From Mimachlamys varia (Eukaryota > Mollusca > Bivalvia > Pectinida > Pectinidae), in contig OX392527.1 in assembly GCA_947623455.1 (NCBI GenBank), forward strand, positions 31,426,201 to 31,490,200: a stretch of DNA of 64,000 nt, written 5' to 3'. Below, piece by piece: positions 61,452 through 64,000 of the stretch. Position 1 is the stretch's first letter. The number at the start of each line of letters is the position of its first letter. Below the pieces are notes generated by a model. It had not been told where the DNA came from and searched no databases. It saw nothing but the letters and a program-made list of their open reading frames with translations. The position numbers and the translations under genes were made by a program.

Positions 61452-63600
61452 TATGACTGTCAAACATTGAATGTATGTTGGTAGACTTAAAGTAGATATG
61501 TTGAAAGTTGAATTCATTTCGCATTCGCCTGTCCGAAACAAATATCCATGAGATGAAAGTGTCAGAGAATGTTTTTGCCAGCTCTTGCTGCTTTCGAGGG
61601 AGAAAAAGTGTGTGTGTATGTGATGTGTTATATGCTGGTGCGTATGATTATTTTCCTTTTTGTTTTAAATCAAGATGAGTTATTACACAATGGAATCCTT
61701 CCAAACCGTTTTAAAAATAGTATATTATTCTACATGCTGTAGTATGTTTTACCAGAAACTCACCTATCGCGTTACCTGAAAGCCGTGCCTGTTGTAATCT
61801 CTAGTTGTCAAGTAGCTGTAGTAGAAGGCACGGGTTCTCTGTGATAGGTTATATACGTCATAGGTTGTTCATTACTGATTGCCAGTCGGTGTGATTTGTG
61901 TGAGAGTTATCATGTCTGGTGTCTGCATCACTGCTGGTTACATCAACACGCTTACACTGTGTGTCTGTTCGGTAATCAATCTTGGCCATAGACGTGTATG
62001 TTCGTGCCCAAAGTCATACATCAGCCGTAGTTTCTTAACTCGATATAATATTGGTAATCCTTACAAAAGTCATAATAAATACATGAAATATGCGCAGTGT
62101 AGTTTATCTGTCTGATCACAGAACTAAATATCAAAGGGACTATATGGGTAACACTTATTGTTAAACAATAACCTAACAAGTTTCATATTTAGATAGCATG
62201 TCGCAAAACTTAATCTTTATCTTAATACCAATAATTCAAAGCGACAGCAGCATCTTTAAAAAAATAACTAAAGCTGTAGTTTTTCAATTTATGTATTAGT
62301 TACGACCCGTTGCGAATGCATAAATTAACTGACGTCACACATGCGCTCTCCACGAACAACAATAACGTGATGAAGCCAGTAGGGTAGCAATGAAATGATT
62401 AGAGTTTGTGCTTATATATAGCTGGCATAGATGATCATGCTGTTTTCTTGTTAATTTGATATAGGCTTTTTAAAACATTTTTATTTTTAAGTGCCTTGTT
62501 ACATCCCGAAGTTTATCTTAAAAATGGGATAAAAAACATATGTCTATCCAAAAAAATATTAGCACCTCGTTTGGGCCTCTCCTAGCTAATTTCTTCACCT
62601 TCATTGTATATTAGTTCTGAACGTAGCTTATTTTATGTTAGAATATTATCCATAAACGGGAGTTTATATCCATAAACGTAAGAAAAGAGACAAGATGAAA
62701 ATATGTAAGAAAGGAAAAACAATGGGTAAATCCTGGCACACATGTCTTTGTGTACAAACACCTTGGTTTTCATTTCTTTGCTGTGTTGGCGCAGGAAAGA
62801 ATTTCCCGTGACAGAAAATGTGACTAATTCGACCAAACAGCAGTCGAATAACTCGACATATGTGTCCAAATGTATCGAATTTGATAGTATGGCCGCACAT
62901 ATCTCTTTATTTTTGGTCGATTAAAGCAATCATGGCTCTAATATCCTGTTTTCTTTCTGTGAAAATTATGGCAATAGTCCCTTTAACTACGTCCGATACC
63001 GATACTAAGTAATATGCACTGACACTGGTATTAATCGGCGATAGAAGCTTGCTGTATGAAATACTGAATATTGAACAGTTATAACTAACATAGACAATGT
63101 AAAGCGGAACACTTTACAACAAGCATGATATTGACTATATTAAAAGAAACATTGATCATATATAACCGGACATTAAACACATAACATGTCACCAGTACTG
63201 ACCGGGAAAAGACGAACAAAGATCATTAAGGGATTGACATTCATTGAACATGTATAACTAAATAGTTTTCCGTTTAACATTGCCATTTAAAGCTGAACAC
63301 TGGCTTACGATATGAAAATATGCCACTCTATATTCAGCAGCACAAACATTGATCCTTTCATATCAACATTTTTTCAACATGATTTCGCAGTGACCGTATA
63401 TGTACTTCTGAACATATACCATAATCAGTCTTCCATTGCTGGAACACTCGCTAGGTCCTCACCGCAGGACGAAAGTTTTCTACAACAAGAAACTAATTTA
63501 GCAGGCTGGTATGTGGCGGTATTTTAAGTTCCCGGTATGTTATGAATTGTAAGTGCTGAGGTTGATAGGTCAATATTATGTCGTTACATCATTGCAACAT
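61452..63600. other. Downstream region of the carboxylesterase, no further gene seen
   Basis: AT-rich with a short TG microsatellite near 61609. Frames at 61879-62115 and 63312-63527 have no recognised domains. Confidence 0.45.
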
Positions 63601-64000
63601 ACGTAAAGATACAACATATATTGATGTCAGTGCACGTGACGTTATGATTTGTAAGTCACGTGATGTTACAAGATACCAGCGATCCTATCATCTTTCACAA
63701 CACGCCTATTCTAATGTATACGTGTCATCTGAACCGTGACATAACAACACGTCCGATGACATTTGTATTTTCGATCAGAAAGCAGCGTGTTGTTTGATGG
63801 AAGGAGAGCTGGCGATAACACAGCAGACTGTTTCTATACGGTAAATCTCGCGTTGATCCACGTGGCTGCGTGTGCGCGTGCCTCTCCGCGCGATTCACTT
63901 GCCCCCTGGGACATGAAAGGTATCACACTGTTTAAGTGTTTTACCGCCATCCCGTTCTACAAATACATCCACATTATCGGGCTGCAAAATCTACAATGCT
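63600..64000. promoter_or_regulatory. CpG-rich edge with three CACGTG E-boxes
   Basis: CACGTG occurs at 63633-63638, 63657-63662 and 63859-63864; the first two are in GCACGTGAC and GTCACGTGAT contexts, which resemble USF/MITF-TFEB sites. The segment 63770-63905 is unusually CpG-dense for this window (GTGCGCGTGCCTCTCCGCGC). It could be the promoter of a gene beyond the right edge. Confidence 0.3.

Noticed and set aside
63312..63527. 71-codon plus-strand frame near the right edge
   Set aside because: No family resemblance, no splice context, AT-rich surroundings.

Overview
The window looks like a piece of an animal nuclear genome, most likely a lophotrochozoan and probably a bivalve mollusc. 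It is AT-rich, and its genes are split into many short exons with GT-AG introns. The predicted proteins resemble animal proteins: tepsin, dicarbonyl/L-xylulose reductase, an ankyrin-repeat protein, a membrane protein with an IgGFc-binding-protein N-terminal domain, and a type-B carboxylesterase. Most of the space is introns, tandem repeats and decayed mobile elements. The organism is inferred from this overall character and not from any marker. There are no operons, CRISPR arrays, rRNA or tRNA genes that I can see.

Layout. (1) 1119-8135, plus strand: nine 3' exons of TEPSIN, the AP-4 accessory protein; its 5' exons lie off the left edge. Its introns hold a pogo-like MITE, a Tc1/mariner-like TIR element and two related minisatellites. 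(2) 10011-18304, minus strand: a complete seven-exon DCXR gene of 244 codons, tail-to-tail with TEPSIN, with a 2.2 kb 39-bp minisatellite in one intron. (3) 18887-21637: a 2.7 kb foldback element with long inverted arms and a 9-bp direct repeat at its edges, followed by a second TIR element (21729-22619). (4) 23806-27860, plus: a three-exon ankyrin-repeat gene whose first intron is almost wholly a 34-bp minisatellite; every unit carries a copy of the exon's own splice donor. (5) 28134-30304: a TIR element interrupted by about 1.8 kb of ~145-bp tandem repeats rich in YY1-like sites. (6) 31.3-37.5 kb: several minisatellites, no gene. (7) 37862-42186, plus: a four-exon gene for a putative membrane-anchored FCGBP_N-domain protein. 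(8) 42.6-57 kb: transposon debris (a MITE, a Penelope-like tail with a hammerhead-like motif, a non-LTR retrotransposon 3' end, dispersed repeats), a 28-bp minisatellite and one weak candidate exon. (9) 58663-61451, plus: a two-exon secreted or membrane-anchored carboxylesterase with an intact catalytic triad. (10) 61.5-64 kb: no gene seen; the right edge is CpG-rich with E-boxes.

The five genes are ordinary, functionally unrelated single-copy genes: vesicle coat, sugar/carbonyl metabolism, an unknown ankyrin protein, a surface recognition protein and an esterase. The unusual content is structural: about ten separate minisatellites with 28-63 bp units, a splice-site-bearing array, nested inverted-repeat elements and two hammerhead-like folds. 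All exon models were read by eye from splice signals, reading phase and remembered family resemblance. No database search was run.
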